From Lachnospiraceae bacterium NE2001 (GTDB lineage: Bacteria > Bacillota > Clostridia > Lachnospirales > Lachnospiraceae), in contig FOEK01000009.1 in NCBI GenBank assembly GCA_900110635.1, forward strand, positions 62,001 through 126,000: a stretch of DNA of 64,000 nt, written 5' to 3'. This document shows, piece after piece, positions 25,151 through 35,083 of the stretch; the first letter of the stretch is position 1, and each line of letters opens with the position of its first letter. The notes beneath the pieces are model-generated. The model was not told the DNA's origin and ran no database searches. It was given only the letters and a program-made list of their open reading frames with translations. Made by a program: the position numbers and the translations under genes.

Positions 25151-25918
25151 ATGAATATAAACTATAAATCGAAACAATTAAATAAAGGTATTCATTCTTG
25201 CTCAGCTATGAGGAGGGCTTTATTGGCCTCCCTCATAGTTCTGGGCTTTTTATGTGTTTTTTGGCCTGGAAATGTGCTTCTTGCCTTTAATTATGACGCA
25301 GTAAAAGCAAGCATTACATTTGTATGTCAAAAAACAGTTGGTCTTAAGAATAACAGTTATGAAATATGTATAAAACCTGAGTCAGACACAATCCCTGTTC
25401 CAGATAGAGATACTATTATTATTGATGGATCAGGAAATGGAGAGTTCTTGATCACTCTTACTGAACCAGGAACCTATAATTATATTTTGTATCAAAAGAA
25501 AGGAACTGAAAAGGGAATCACCTATGATGATGCAAAGTATGAGGTTCACGTGTTTGTGACTTCAGATAGCAATGGAAAGCTTAATTATTCAGTGTCTATC
25601 ACCTACGCTGATTCGGATACGAAACCGACAGATGGCGCTTTGTTTAAGAATATTGATTATAGTGAAGATACTCAGGAGCCCTCTACAGAGCAGACAACAG
25701 AGCAGGAGGCTCCTAAACCATCAGGAGAGGCTACCACTGAAGCGGAACCTGCAGATGTGTCTAAGAAGGGTGTTTTGACCGAGGATAAGACCTTGTTTCT
25801 GTTTATGATCCTGATGGTTGTTATGTCTCTGGCTGGAATTGCTATCGTTGTCAGAGCAAAGATAAGAGAAGCAGTAAAATATTCCAATAATGAGGAAGAA
25901 GGAAATATAAAGATTTGA
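25151..25918 (+). CDS. Minor pilin-like FctA-domain protein lacking a clear sorting motif
   Basis: A 255-residue secreted protein. The signal/membrane segment is about residues 20-46, and an FctA-type domain (about 52-165) includes LTEPGTYNYILYQ and ITYDDAKYEVHVFVTSDSNG. A Thr/Glu/Pro linker leads to a C-terminal membrane helix (about 215-238) and a charged tail. No xPxTG motif precedes this helix; the expected place reads KKGVLTEDKT. It may be a membrane-retained base or assembly subunit. The start ATG 25151 has AGGAAAT. Its last four bases overlap the TTG start of the adhesin. Confidence 0.75.
   Translation: MNINYKSKQLNKGIHSCSAMRRALLASLIVLGFLCVFWPGNVLLAFNYDAVKASITFVCQKTVGLKNNSYEICIKPESDTIPVPDRDTIIIDGSGNGEFLITLTEPGTYNYILYQKKGTEKGITYDDAKYEVHVFVTSDSNGKLNYSVSITYADSDTKPTDGALFKNIDYSEDTQEPSTEQTTEQEAPKPSGEATTEAEPADVSKKGVLTEDKTLFLFMILMVVMSLAGIAIVVRAKIREAVKYSNNEEEGNIKI
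25206..25238 (+). other. Hairpin in the early coding region of the minor pilin
   Basis: CTATGAGG (25206-25213) and CCTCATAG (25231-25238) pair, with further GGG/CCC contacts inside. A TTTTT stretch follows at 25246-25250. Possibly a pause or attenuation site that lowers expression downstream of the sortase gene. Confidence 0.35.
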
Positions 25919-28900
25919 GACATTCGCTAAAAAACAGAATAATAAGCGGATTTGCTGTGCTTTCACTCTTAATTTCTACATTTGGTCCTGTAACTATGGC
26001 ATTTGAAGAAAAAGAGCAGGAGGCTTCTTTGTATGAGGTGATGTCTGAGAAAACTGAGACTGCAGAGGTGTCACTACTTAGTTCTTTTGAAGATTCTGAA
26101 ATTGAAGTTGTGTGTGCAACTGAAACCGATGCTGAGATTGAGACTGACGAAGGATTGGAGATAGTGGAGAACTATCAGATCATTTCTCGTGACAAGAAAT
26201 CTAAAGAGACTCTTTTTGTTAAGGCTGAGCAGGATGAAATGGTTAGTCTCCTTCCACGTGAAAGTATGTCTATCTACAGTGTTGAAGATGATGAGCTAAA
26301 GGATGTGATTATCGATGATATTGCTGAAGAAGAAGCCCCTTGTGAGATAGAAAGTGACGTTACAGGATTTGCTCTTGTAAAGGATAGTGGACTGCGTCAT
26401 CTAAACTTTGAACTATCTCCTAAAGAGGCTGGAGAAAGCAAAGTCATACTTGATGGTATGATGCCAAAGGACGCAACTGCTGAGGCTGTTGATGTTACAG
26501 ATAAAATGTCCTTAACAGATGACCTTGACGTGGGTGATGCGACAGATACAAATGCAGAATTAGAATATAATGATGCAACAAGGACAGATGCAGAATTAGA
26601 ATATAATGATGCAACAGAGACAAATGCAGAATTAGAAGATGATGCTGCAACAAAGACAGATGCAAATGAGCAATCGGAAGGCCGAGTAGTTGCTGCATAC
26701 GATATCACAATCAGGGATGAAGAGGAAGAATATCAGCCAAGTGTAGAGAATCCTATTGCAGTAGAAATACATAACCCTGATATTATGGCAGATTCGGACA
26801 TTCAGCTTTGGCATATCAAGGATGATGGTTCCAGAGAGAAGATAATGGACTTTGACGTGGAAGACGGCAAGGTTAGTTTTTGTGCAACTGGATTTAGTGT
26901 TTATGAGATAGTTGAGGGGCCAGAAGCATTTGATCCAGGTGATATTGATCAATTGAAAGAGTTTAATGAGTTTAGTACAGAAAGGGCTGCTTCTGGATTT
27001 TTCTTAGGTTATAAGAACGGTTATATAACTGAGGCGGTTAATGTAAATGATGCATTTATAGAGTGTAAAACGCATGGTGATGCTGCTGTATGGTATTTTA
27101 AGGATATAGTTGTTAAGGACAATGCTATTGAAGCTTATATTTGTACAAAAATTGATGGTGTTGATTATTATATCAATAATAAAAGTGGTAATCTGATTGA
27201 ATTAAGTGAAACCAAGAAAACAAAATTTGAAATAACTAAGACAGGTAGTACTGATTACCCTGATACGTTTTATTTTAAGAGTTCGGAAGGAAGTAAATGG
27301 CTTCAGCATTCTAACGGTGGTGATGGTGTCAGGTTTTATACGGATAAAAATAATGCTGTTAATTGCTCTATTAAAGTATTATATGCTGATACATATCTGG
27401 TGCCGAATGATTACTATAAATTAGACGGTAAGACCTATGGCCTTATGAATTATACCAATGGAACACATGGATATGCTCTTGTGGCAGAGGATGATAATGT
27501 TCATTCGCTTATTCAGCTTGTTACACATAAAACAACTGATCATGATAGCGTGACTCTTTATGTGGATGAAGGAAGTGAAATTACGAGATGGACATTCCAT
27601 CTGGTAGGAGGGGATCAATATAAGCTTTCTGGTGAAACTGAAGATGGAGAAGTTTATCTATCTGTAAATGGAAATGATCTGCAGCTGGTTGATTCTGCAG
27701 AAGCTGCATCTTCCTTTAAGGTTATTGCTGATAACAATGGAAGGATACAGCTTAAATCAGATGGTAAATATATTACATATGTACAGGGAAGTGGTGAGGA
27801 TTTATCACCAAGCTTTGTTATGTCTTCAACACCATCAGATAAATCCTGGTTGAACCTTGTGGACTTTACGACTCTTTCTAAAGATGATTATATTATTTAT
27901 ACAGCAAATAGAATTAGTATTTCCGAAGCTAAGGATGGCCAAAAGGTTATAGTATATACCCGTATATGGAATGAGGAAACAAAACAGTATGATATGTATG
28001 CTGTTGATTATAATGGAACCTTGTTTCAGGTTTATGCCAGTGGTGGAAAGATTCTGTGGCTGGGTGATGGTACAGGCTCGCTTGAGTGGGAATTCACTGA
28101 GTATCTTGATAAAGTAACTAAAGAACCAAATTATTATTATGAATTATATAATCCATACTCTGAGAAGTATATTGCTCCTCAGTTAGAGGGTAATCAGGTT
28201 CTTTCTGACAGTACGATCGGCATAAACATGAATGGACGACGTGATGGGGAATTCTACAGTGATATACTTGCCTGGGATACTACTCATTACGCTTATATAG
28301 GTCTAAAGCCAGATGATGAAAAGAAAAAGCTGGTGCCTTGTTCAGAGTCTGTTGCGGTTCCATTTTATTTTGCTGTGCTTGAGGAACTAAATGTCAGCGA
28401 TAGGCTTAATGAAGTAGCAACAATTGATAATAGTCAGTATGGAATAACCATGAAGATGTTTGATTTTAATGGTAATTCATCAAAACTTGCTGAAACTGAT
28501 GTAACAAAAGATTATTTTAATGGAGATTTTAGCAACTCACAAGGCTTGTTATATACTGATTTAATATATACAGAAGATGAGAATGGTAATAAAGATGATG
28601 GATATCCGACTATTAAGACAACTAATAAGTCTTTTAAGGATATGTATAAAAATGCAGAGGATGTTAATCATCTGTTCATAGAGAGCGTTTATAATTCCAG
28701 TGGATATTTTGAGTTCGATAGCTGTCAGAACTATGCGACTTTAAATGGCAAAACTAGTGGCGATTTTACAGTATATAAAGAGCTTGGTACTACAAATGCT
28801 ACGACCAAGCATACGTTACAGCATGGACAGTTTTATCCATATAACACAATTAAAGCTGGTAGTTACTCTTCGGCAAGTCCATATAATCTTTATGGAATGA

Positions 28901-31900
28901 ATGCTCTTGCTGGAAATAATACAGAAGAAGTGGGAAAACTTGCTGAAGATGATCCTAGAAAATATGAACGCCTTCATCTAATTCAAGGTAACGTTAACTA
29001 TTTCTTTGGAATGGAGATGAGTGCCAGCTTTGTACAGACTGCCAATGGTTTGGATTCGTGGGGACATGATATAATATTTGACTTTACAGGTGATGATGAC
29101 TTCTGGCTTTATGTAGATGGCGAGCTTGTCATAGATCTTGGTGGAACTCACAGTGCTGAACGTGGGCGTATTAATTTTAGAACCGGTGAGGTTTTATATA
29201 GTTTAGTTGATGCAGGTAACGAATCGAGAACAGAAACAACTACAACGTTAAAGGATATATTTAGAGAAAACTATGAGGCTAGAGGTGTAACTGATATAGA
29301 CGCCAAGTTGGATGAAATATTTGAAGACAATGGTAAAGGTCAATATATTTTTAAGGACTATACGACTCATTCAATGCGAGTATTCTATATGGAAAGAGGA
29401 GCAGGTGCCTCTAATCTTCATATGAAATTTAACCTTGCTGCTGTTACTCCTGGAAATGTTGTTGTATCAAAGACAATTGAAGGCCCGGGAGCTGATTCAG
29501 TAGATGAAGATTTTTTGGAGTATCCATTCCAGATTTACTACACAATCGATGATGGAATTGAGGTGAAAGAAAATCGTTTAGATAACTCAGATCCTAGGTA
29601 TGGTGTGACTTATCAGAATTCAAATAAACCGGTAACATATGTTAAAAAATATAGACCTCCTGGATTCACCGATGAGCAAGCCTATAGTGATATATTCTTC
29701 ATAAATCCTACGAAAAATGCAGAGATTTCGTTTCCAGATGATACGATCAGCTACAGGATTGTTGAATGTGCGGTTGATAGTTCTGTTTATGAACGTGTTC
29801 GTATTAATGGGGCGGACGTTCCGGAATCACAAATACAGGAAAATCGTGGATTGTTCAGTTATTCTTCTGAACTAAATACTGCTAAGGATAAACCGACAAT
29901 ATCATTTGAAAACTATGTAAATGATAATGTTATAAAAGATCTTAAGATTACAAAGAAGCTTGTGGATGAAGAGAATAATGAGATTACAGATGATGATGGA
30001 AGATTTAGTTTCAGGCTTAGTCTTTCTTCTGTAGATGTAGATGCTGACAAGATGCCACTGGCTAATATGTATAAATATTATGTTCTTTCACCTAAACCAG
30101 ATGAAAAAATATGCGTCTTTAATTCAGCAACAGGTAATTTTGAAAAGACATCACTTGAGTATACAAAGCAAAATATTAATGATGTAAAAGAAGATAAAGT
30201 TGATGGCCTTCATATAGATGATATTGCATTTACCACCTCTGGTTTTGGTGCTATATCCAATATCCCTTCGGGTTATTCTATAGTTGTTCCGGGACTTCCA
30301 GTTGGTACGATTTTTAAAGTTACTGAAGATATAAAGCCTGGATATGGACTAAAAGAATATACGTGTGAGATGGGTGAAAAGATAGACGCGGAAGGACATT
30401 CTCAGCCGATCCCATCGTATATCAGTTATAACAATAATCCAATAAATGTAGGCAGAGTCATTGTTGATGAGAATCCACAGATGTCAGTTGTTAATAGAAG
30501 AGGTTATGGCTTTACCGTAGAAAAGAAGTGGAGTGATCTTGATATTACTACTGGGCATGATACTGTGTATGTTGCTGTTTATGTAGATGGTGCACTTCTG
30601 GATGGCTCAGTTAGAGAGATAAAATCACCTGAGACCTCAGCATATTATTTCTGGACTTCATTGGAAAAGAAAAAAGACGGTTCAGAAAGAACAGATTTTA
30701 ATGGATATGAAACCAAAGAGGTTGTGCTGACAGGTAATCCGGTTGTTGCTGATGATGGAACAGTTTCGGGCTATGATACCATAACACCGTTAAATGAAGG
30801 CCAGATAATAAATCTTACGGCAACAAGAACCAAGGAGGCTACTCCTGAAGGGGAGGACAGGGACAAGCAATATGAGTATACCGTATCCTATGAAAAGGGA
30901 ACATTTGATGGCTCTACTCGTACAGATACTATTACCAATACTCGTAAAGGCGGAGTCGCAATAAGATTATTCAATTGGAACAGCAATGTTCCGCTGAAGG
31001 GCGGTAATTTTACACTTTCTGATAGTACTGGTAATACGGTTGGTAAGTTCACTTCTGATGCAGATGGAATAGTGAATATGCTATATAACTTCCAGCATGA
31101 TTCACTATATACACTTACTCAGACATCAGCTCCTGATGGGTATGTTGGCCTTCAAAAGAAGTTCTGTTTTATAGTAAATACTGATGATACAGTGTCTCTA
31201 TATTATAAAGATGGTACAACTGATTGGGGTAAAGAGGATGCAGCTGATAATAACTGGGTTAAGGAAAAACCTGGTGACAAGGGTATAACAGCTTATATTG
31301 ATATTTATAATAAAAAGTTTAATTTCCGAATTGAAAAGACGGATAGTGCTGATACAGAGCTTAAACTTGGTGAGGCACATTTTGCTTTATATAAGCAAGC
31401 TAACACCACTATTAGCGGATATGTAAAGAATAAGGATCCTATGACAGGGTTTGAAGATCTTACAACAGTGAATGGTGTGGTTGATATCTGCGGAGGAAGC
31501 AGCAACAGGATAATTAAGCCTGGAGAAAAAGGCTCTGTCTATTTCCTTACAGAAACACAGGCTCCTGCTGGTTATACAAAGCTGACGGAGGATATTATCT
31601 TTAAGATATCGCCTCTTGGAAAGCCAACGCTTATTTCTGATGTTTATCATGGTGTGCTTGTAGAGACTGATGATAGCTTTATCTACACCTTGAGCGTTCC
31701 GAATACAAGAGAGACAAATGATAAGATACTTACGGTTTCAAAAACTGTTACTGGTAATATGGGTAACAAAACTAAGAGTTTTACATTTACATTTGAAACA
31801 GATGGAGCGACGGGTGATAAATACGAATGGTCAAAGAATGGTGTATCGCAAGCGATGCCGCTAGTATCAGGAGATACATTTACTTTAAAGCATGATGAAA

Positions 31901-32187
31901 AAGTATTCATATTTGTTCCGACGGATACAGAGGTTACTATTTCTGAAATACCTTCAACAGAATATACTACTACGTTTAAACTTAATGATGGTGATCCTGA
32001 AGAGGTATTTGTAAAGTCAGTAAAGATGACTGAGAATGCATCGCTCAGTGTAGTAAATAATTGTACAGCGATTATCCCAACTGGAATCTGGCTTCCGATA
32101 GGTATTTTCCTTGGGGCAGGAGCAGTCCTTCTGGTAGCGATTATTCGTGGTAAGCGGAGAATAAAACGGTTAAAGGAAGAAACGTAA
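25915..32187 (+). CDS. Large sortase-anchored pilus adhesin (2090 aa) with fibro-slime-type and Cna-B/SpaA domains
   Basis: A 2090-residue surface protein, by size and position the pilus tip adhesin. A TTG start at 25915 overlaps the previous stop (TTGA), giving translational coupling; later ATGs would lose the signal peptide. Domains: signal (1-29), an acidic region with a 12-residue tandem repeat (about 205-245), and beta-rich modules (about 350-830). A fibro-slime/PA14-like domain follows, with FDFTGDDDFWLYVDGELVID (1055-1074). Then come a pilin-like beta domain (about 1340-1525), a Cna-B domain (about 1530-1675), two SpaA-type domains (about 1680-1790 and 1800-1925) and a DUF7601-like domain (about 1935-2040). 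The sorting signal is IIPTG (2053-2057) with a helix and basic tail. It probably binds a host or plant glycan; ligand unknown. Confidence 0.87.
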   Translation: MRHSLKNRIISGFAVLSLLISTFGPVTMAFEEKEQEASLYEVMSEKTETAEVSLLSSFEDSEIEVVCATETDAEIETDEGLEIVENYQIISRDKKSKETLFVKAEQDEMVSLLPRESMSIYSVEDDELKDVIIDDIAEEEAPCEIESDVTGFALVKDSGLRHLNFELSPKEAGESKVILDGMMPKDATAEAVDVTDKMSLTDDLDVGDATDTNAELEYNDATRTDAELEYNDATETNAELEDDAATKTDANEQSEGRVVAAYDITIRDEEEEYQPSVENPIAVEIHNPDIMADSDIQLWHIKDDGSREKIMDFDVEDGKVSFCATGFSVYEIVEGPEAFDPGDIDQLKEFNEFSTERAASGFFLGYKNGYITEAVNVNDAFIECKTHGDAAVWYFKDIVVKDNAIEAYICTKIDGVDYYINNKSGNLIELSETKKTKFEITKTGSTDYPDTFYFKSSEGSKWLQHSNGGDGVRFYTDKNNAVNCSIKVLYADTYLVPNDYYKLDGKTYGLMNYTNGTHGYALVAEDDNVHSLIQLVTHKTTDHDSVTLYVDEGSEITRWTFHLVGGDQYKLSGETEDGEVYLSVNGNDLQLVDSAEAASSFKVIADNNGRIQLKSDGKYITYVQGSGEDLSPSFVMSSTPSDKSWLNLVDFTTLSKDDYIIYTANRISISEAKDGQKVIVYTRIWNEETKQYDMYAVDYNGTLFQVYASGGKILWLGDGTGSLEWEFTEYLDKVTKEPNYYYELYNPYSEKYIAPQLEGNQVLSDSTIGINMNGRRDGEFYSDILAWDTTHYAYIGLKPDDEKKKLVPCSESVAVPFYFAVLEELNVSDRLNEVATIDNSQYGITMKMFDFNGNSSKLAETDVTKDYFNGDFSNSQGLLYTDLIYTEDENGNKDDGYPTIKTTNKSFKDMYKNAEDVNHLFIESVYNSSGYFEFDSCQNYATLNGKTSGDFTVYKELGTTNATTKHTLQHGQFYPYNTIKAGSYSSASPYNLYGMNALAGNNTEEVGKLAEDDPRKYERLHLIQGNVNYFFGMEMSASFVQTANGLDSWGHDIIFDFTGDDDFWLYVDGELVIDLGGTHSAERGRINFRTGEVLYSLVDAGNESRTETTTTLKDIFRENYEARGVTDIDAKLDEIFEDNGKGQYIFKDYTTHSMRVFYMERGAGASNLHMKFNLAAVTPGNVVVSKTIEGPGADSVDEDFLEYPFQIYYTIDDGIEVKENRLDNSDPRYGVTYQNSNKPVTYVKKYRPPGFTDEQAYSDIFFINPTKNAEISFPDDTISYRIVECAVDSSVYERVRINGADVPESQIQENRGLFSYSSELNTAKDKPTISFENYVNDNVIKDLKITKKLVDEENNEITDDDGRFSFRLSLSSVDVDADKMPLANMYKYYVLSPKPDEKICVFNSATGNFEKTSLEYTKQNINDVKEDKVDGLHIDDIAFTTSGFGAISNIPSGYSIVVPGLPVGTIFKVTEDIKPGYGLKEYTCEMGEKIDAEGHSQPIPSYISYNNNPINVGRVIVDENPQMSVVNRRGYGFTVEKKWSDLDITTGHDTVYVAVYVDGALLDGSVREIKSPETSAYYFWTSLEKKKDGSERTDFNGYETKEVVLTGNPVVADDGTVSGYDTITPLNEGQIINLTATRTKEATPEGEDRDKQYEYTVSYEKGTFDGSTRTDTITNTRKGGVAIRLFNWNSNVPLKGGNFTLSDSTGNTVGKFTSDADGIVNMLYNFQHDSLYTLTQTSAPDGYVGLQKKFCFIVNTDDTVSLYYKDGTTDWGKEDAADNNWVKEKPGDKGITAYIDIYNKKFNFRIEKTDSADTELKLGEAHFALYKQANTTISGYVKNKDPMTGFEDLTTVNGVVDICGGSSNRIIKPGEKGSVYFLTETQAPAGYTKLTEDIIFKISPLGKPTLISDVYHGVLVETDDSFIYTLSVPNTRETNDKILTVSKTVTGNMGNKTKSFTFTFETDGATGDKYEWSKNGVSQAMPLVSGDTFTLKHDEKVFIFVPTDTEVTISEIPSTEYTTTFKLNDGDPEEVFVKSVKMTENASLSVVNNCTAIIPTGIWLPIGIFLGAGAVLLVAIIRGKRRIKRLKEET
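26532..26668 (+). repeat. 36-bp in-frame tandem repeat in the adhesin gene
   Basis: Three to four units encode DAT-x-T-x-AELEYN variants in the acidic N-terminal stalk of the adhesin. Neighbouring copies are almost identical at the DNA level, suggesting recent expansion. Confidence 0.85.
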
Positions 32188-32208
32188 TAAAGATTTCTAA
32201 CTGACGGG

Positions 32209-32254
32209 AAAAAGGGCGTTATGAGTGTAATACTTGTAACGCCCTTTTTATTTT
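32209..32254 (+). terminator. Terminator of the pilus operon
   Basis: A stem of about 12 bp (AAAAGGGCGTTA with TAACGCCCTTTT) is followed by T-rich sequence, about 20 bases after the adhesin stop. Confidence 0.85.
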
Positions 32255-32357
32255 CATATTTTTTCTTATAGTTGGTACCTTTCGCTGTTATGAATGTGTT
32301 ACAATAGGTAATAGATTTGTAAGAGTGACAGGTATTTATTCTCACTGGAGGAAGATG

Positions 32358-32954
32358 ATGAAGATATATGTGGATTTCGATGATTGTCTGTGTGAAACGG
32401 CCAGGTCGTTTTCGAGTCTTGCGATAGAAATGTTTGGAAAGAATGTTCCATATGATGATATTAGATATTTTGAATTAGATAAATCCTTTGATTTAACGCC
32501 TGAGCAGTTTGATCAGTTTATGGTAAGAGGGCATCAACCAGAGGTTCTTCTTTCATACGAAGAAACTCCTGGCGCATCAGAGGTTATTAATGAATGGATT
32601 ACTGCTGGACACGATGTTTCGATCATCACTGGTCGCCCATATAGTGCCTACGAACCATCCAGAGAGTGGCTTGATAAACACAACCTCAAGAATGTAAGAC
32701 TATATTGTCTGAACAAATATGGCAGGGAAAGATTCTATGAGAATCTGGAGTTCAGCCTGGAATTAGATGACTATTATAAAATGCAATTCGATTTTGCAGT
32801 GGAGGATTCTCCGAGTGCATTTAAGTTTTTTGATCATCTGCCTGATCTCAAGGTGCTGGTTTTTGACAGGCCTTGGAACAGGGCGTGTGAGTTTCCAAAT
32901 CCCAATTATAGAAGATGCCTAGATTGGGAGAATATAAGACAAATCGTTGTATAA
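32358..32954 (+). CDS. HAD-superfamily nucleotidase-like hydrolase
   Basis: A 198-residue HAD protein: motif I DFDDCLCETA (residues 5-14), motif II in SIITGRPYSAYE, motif IV in FAVEDSPSAF. It is distantly related to the NT5C-like protein at 13217-13726. ATG 32358 is preferred to the adjacent ATG at 32355 because it lies six bases from GGAGG (32347-32351). The last two bases of the TAA stop are the first bases of an AAGACAG-family repeat. Substrate unknown. Confidence 0.75.
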   Translation: MKIYVDFDDCLCETARSFSSLAIEMFGKNVPYDDIRYFELDKSFDLTPEQFDQFMVRGHQPEVLLSYEETPGASEVINEWITAGHDVSIITGRPYSAYEPSREWLDKHNLKNVRLYCLNKYGRERFYENLEFSLELDDYYKMQFDFAVEDSPSAFKFFDHLPDLKVLVFDRPWNRACEFPNPNYRRCLDWENIRQIVV

Positions 32955-33008
32955 GACAGAGAGCCGTCCCCTGTCTTAAAAAGAAGACAGAGAACCGTCC
33001 CCTGTCTT
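32953..33008. repeat. AAGACAG-family repeat, two copies (locus B1)
   Basis: Two 25-base units (32953-32977 and 32984-33008) have arms AAGACAG and CTGTCTT around GAG(A/C)CCGTCCC-type cores, in the same orientation and six bases apart. The first overlaps the stop codon of the HAD gene. Confidence 0.88.
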
Positions 33009-33037
33009 GTTAGTTAAGTAGTAAAGGTAGTAGTATT

Positions 33038-34270
33038 ATGAAGAGTAGTGTTGGTTGGACGATTAGGTATACTTTGATAAATGTTACGTATTTCGTGGCA
33101 TTTTGCACGATACATGCACTGGCAGCCCTTTATCTGCTGGATCGAGGGTTTTCGAATACTGAAGTGGGTATTTTATTGGCGGTAGCTAATATATTATCAG
33201 CCATATCTCAGCCGATAGTGGCTGGTATTATTGATAAACCAGGGCCGCTTACCAATAGGCGGTTTATCCTTATCTCTGTAATGATAATTGCTCTAGGTTC
33301 AATCCTTCTTATGCTTTTTGATGATAAGAAGGTTCTTGTTTTTATAGTCTATGTGATCATATATATGGTTCAGTTTACTTATCAACCTGTGATGACGGCG
33401 CTCTGCTTCGAGTATCAGAAAGCTGGCTATAATATATATTATGGTCTTGCCAGAGGGCTTGGATCCGCCAGCTTTGCAGTTACATCGGCTTTTGTAGGCG
33501 GAGCAGTGGCGAGGAGAGGCGTTGGATTACTACTGGTTATCAATGTCGTGTCCATGCTTCTTTCGGCTGTTATAGTGTATACATTTAAGATGTCTGATAA
33601 GAAAACAGAAGATGGAAAAAAAGATGTGCAAAATGGTGCTGATAGTGATTCAGTAAATGAACGAGACATAGATTCTGATGAAGTGGCACATAACAATCTC
33701 TTTGATTTCATCCGAACTTATCCCGCATTTTCTTTATTCCTGCTAGGAACTATCTGTTTTTTCTTCGCCCACAATATGATAAATGACTTTATGATCCAGA
33801 TAATCCGTTCACTTGGTGGCGGAGAGAAGGAACTGGGTTATTCCAACTTTCTGCAGGCGATTCTGGAATTGCCGGTTATGGCAATGATAGGTATCATCCT
33901 TAAAAAGATTACCTCTAATAGACTATTGATTATCTCTGGTATAGCATTTTTCATCAAGATTCTGATTCTTGTTTTTGCCACAAATATGGTGGGGATGTAT
34001 GTAAGCCAGTCCTTCCAGCTCTTTGCTTATGCGGTTTTCATACCTGCGGCTGCGTATTATGTGAGCAGCAATATGTCAGAGCTTGACCAGGTAAAGGGAC
34101 AGGCATTTGTAACCAGTGCGATCACTATTGGTGGAGTTTTCTCCAATTTGATAAGTGGTGTGATACTCGATAACCTAGGCATCAAACAGATGCTGATCAC
34201 GGGAACTGTAACGGCACTTGTAGGTGTTGTTATAACAATAATAGCCTTTAAACCTAAAAGGAGTAGTTGA
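33038..34270 (+). CDS. Major facilitator superfamily transporter
   Basis: A 410-residue integral membrane protein with about twelve hydrophobic helices, split by a charged cytoplasmic loop (about residues 185-220, rich in Lys, Asp and Ser). The N-terminal segment (LYLLDRGFSNTEVGILLAVANILSAISQP) resembles the LacY/NupG-like branch that moves sugars or nucleosides with protons. The substrate cannot be assigned. It lies downstream of the repeat pair and 17 bases before an iron-sulphur flavoprotein gene. Confidence 0.85.
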   Translation: MKSSVGWTIRYTLINVTYFVAFCTIHALAALYLLDRGFSNTEVGILLAVANILSAISQPIVAGIIDKPGPLTNRRFILISVMIIALGSILLMLFDDKKVLVFIVYVIIYMVQFTYQPVMTALCFEYQKAGYNIYYGLARGLGSASFAVTSAFVGGAVARRGVGLLLVINVVSMLLSAVIVYTFKMSDKKTEDGKKDVQNGADSDSVNERDIDSDEVAHNNLFDFIRTYPAFSLFLLGTICFFFAHNMINDFMIQIIRSLGGGEKELGYSNFLQAILELPVMAMIGIILKKITSNRLLIISGIAFFIKILILVFATNMVGMYVSQSFQLFAYAVFIPAAAYYVSSNMSELDQVKGQAFVTSAITIGGVFSNLISGVILDNLGIKQMLITGTVTALVGVVITIIAFKPKRSS

Positions 34271-34287
34271 TTTAGGAGGTAGGAAAT

Positions 34288-34914
34288 ATGGCAAAGGTAT
34301 TACTTATTAATGGAAGTCCGCATACTGATGGTTGTACTGCAACAGCCCTCAAGGAGATGATTAAGATCTTCGATGAAGAAGGGGTGGAGACAGAGCTTAT
34401 CCAGATTGGTAATAAGGATATACGTGGGTGTATCGCCTGTGGTACCTGTTCTGGAAAAGGTAAATGTGTCTTTGATGATATTGTAAACGAGGTGGCTGCA
34501 AAGTTTGAAGAGGCTGATGGCCTTGTTCTTGGAAGTCCTGTATATTATGGTTCGCCAAATGGAACTCTCCTTGCATTTGCAGATAGACTATTCTACAGCA
34601 CATCTTTTTCAAAGCATATGAAGGTTGGAGCCTCTGTTGTTAGCTGCAGAAGAGCAGGGAATACAGCTTCATTTGATGTGCTTAATAAATATTTTACTAT
34701 TGGTGGTATGCCTCTTGCTCCAAGTACATATTGGAATCAGGTGCACGGTCATACTGCAGAGGATGTTAAGAAGGATCTTGAGGGCCTTCAGACCATGAGG
34801 AATCTTGCGAGAAATATGGTATTTATGATCAAAGCCTTTGCAGATGCTAAGGAAAAGTATGGCTATCCAGAAGTCGAAACAGGCGTGTTCACCAGCTTTC
34901 CAGATGGGAAATAG
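34288..34914 (+). CDS. Iron-sulphur flavoprotein / NADPH-dependent FMN reductase family
   Basis: A 208-residue flavodoxin-fold protein. The FMN phosphate-binding loop NGSPHTDGCTAT is at residues 7-18. A compact cysteine motif CIACGTCSGKGKC (about 48-60) matches the [4Fe-4S] site of Isf proteins, and LGSPVYYGSPNG binds the flavin ring. It is a redox carrier or quinone/nitro reductase in anaerobes. ATG follows AGGAGG. Confidence 0.9.
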   Translation: MAKVLLINGSPHTDGCTATALKEMIKIFDEEGVETELIQIGNKDIRGCIACGTCSGKGKCVFDDIVNEVAAKFEEADGLVLGSPVYYGSPNGTLLAFADRLFYSTSFSKHMKVGASVVSCRRAGNTASFDVLNKYFTIGGMPLAPSTYWNQVHGHTAEDVKKDLEGLQTMRNLARNMVFMIKAFADAKEKYGYPEVETGVFTSFPDGK

Positions 34915-34921
34915 GGAGAAA

Positions 34922-35031
34922 AGCAACAAAAACGAATGAAACGTCGAAAAATGTTGCTGAGGAAGATGAAATTAAGTCATAAAAAGGAAGAAAAAGCAAC
35001 AAAAACGAAGGAAACGTCGAAAATTGTTGCT
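34922..35031. repeat. Duplicated hairpin unit (AGCAACA...TGTTGCT)
   Basis: Two 37-base units (34922-34958 and 34995-35031), 73 bases apart, share AGCAACAAAAACGAA, GAAACGTCGAAAA and a closing TGTTGCT. Arms AGCAACA/TGTTGCT and inner ACG/CGT can pair. No gene is seen in 34915-35083 and this repeat occupies most of it. It differs from the GGGGAC-core families. Confidence 0.75.
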
Positions 35032-35083
35032 GATATTAAAACAGTTTGTATAAGTGGAAGAAATTGTGAAGGGAAGAAAGAAA

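Noticed and set aside
32953-33008. CRISPR-like or IS terminal repeats
   Set aside because: Units are palindromic, six bases apart, and recur singly after other stop codons, which fits REP-like elements instead.
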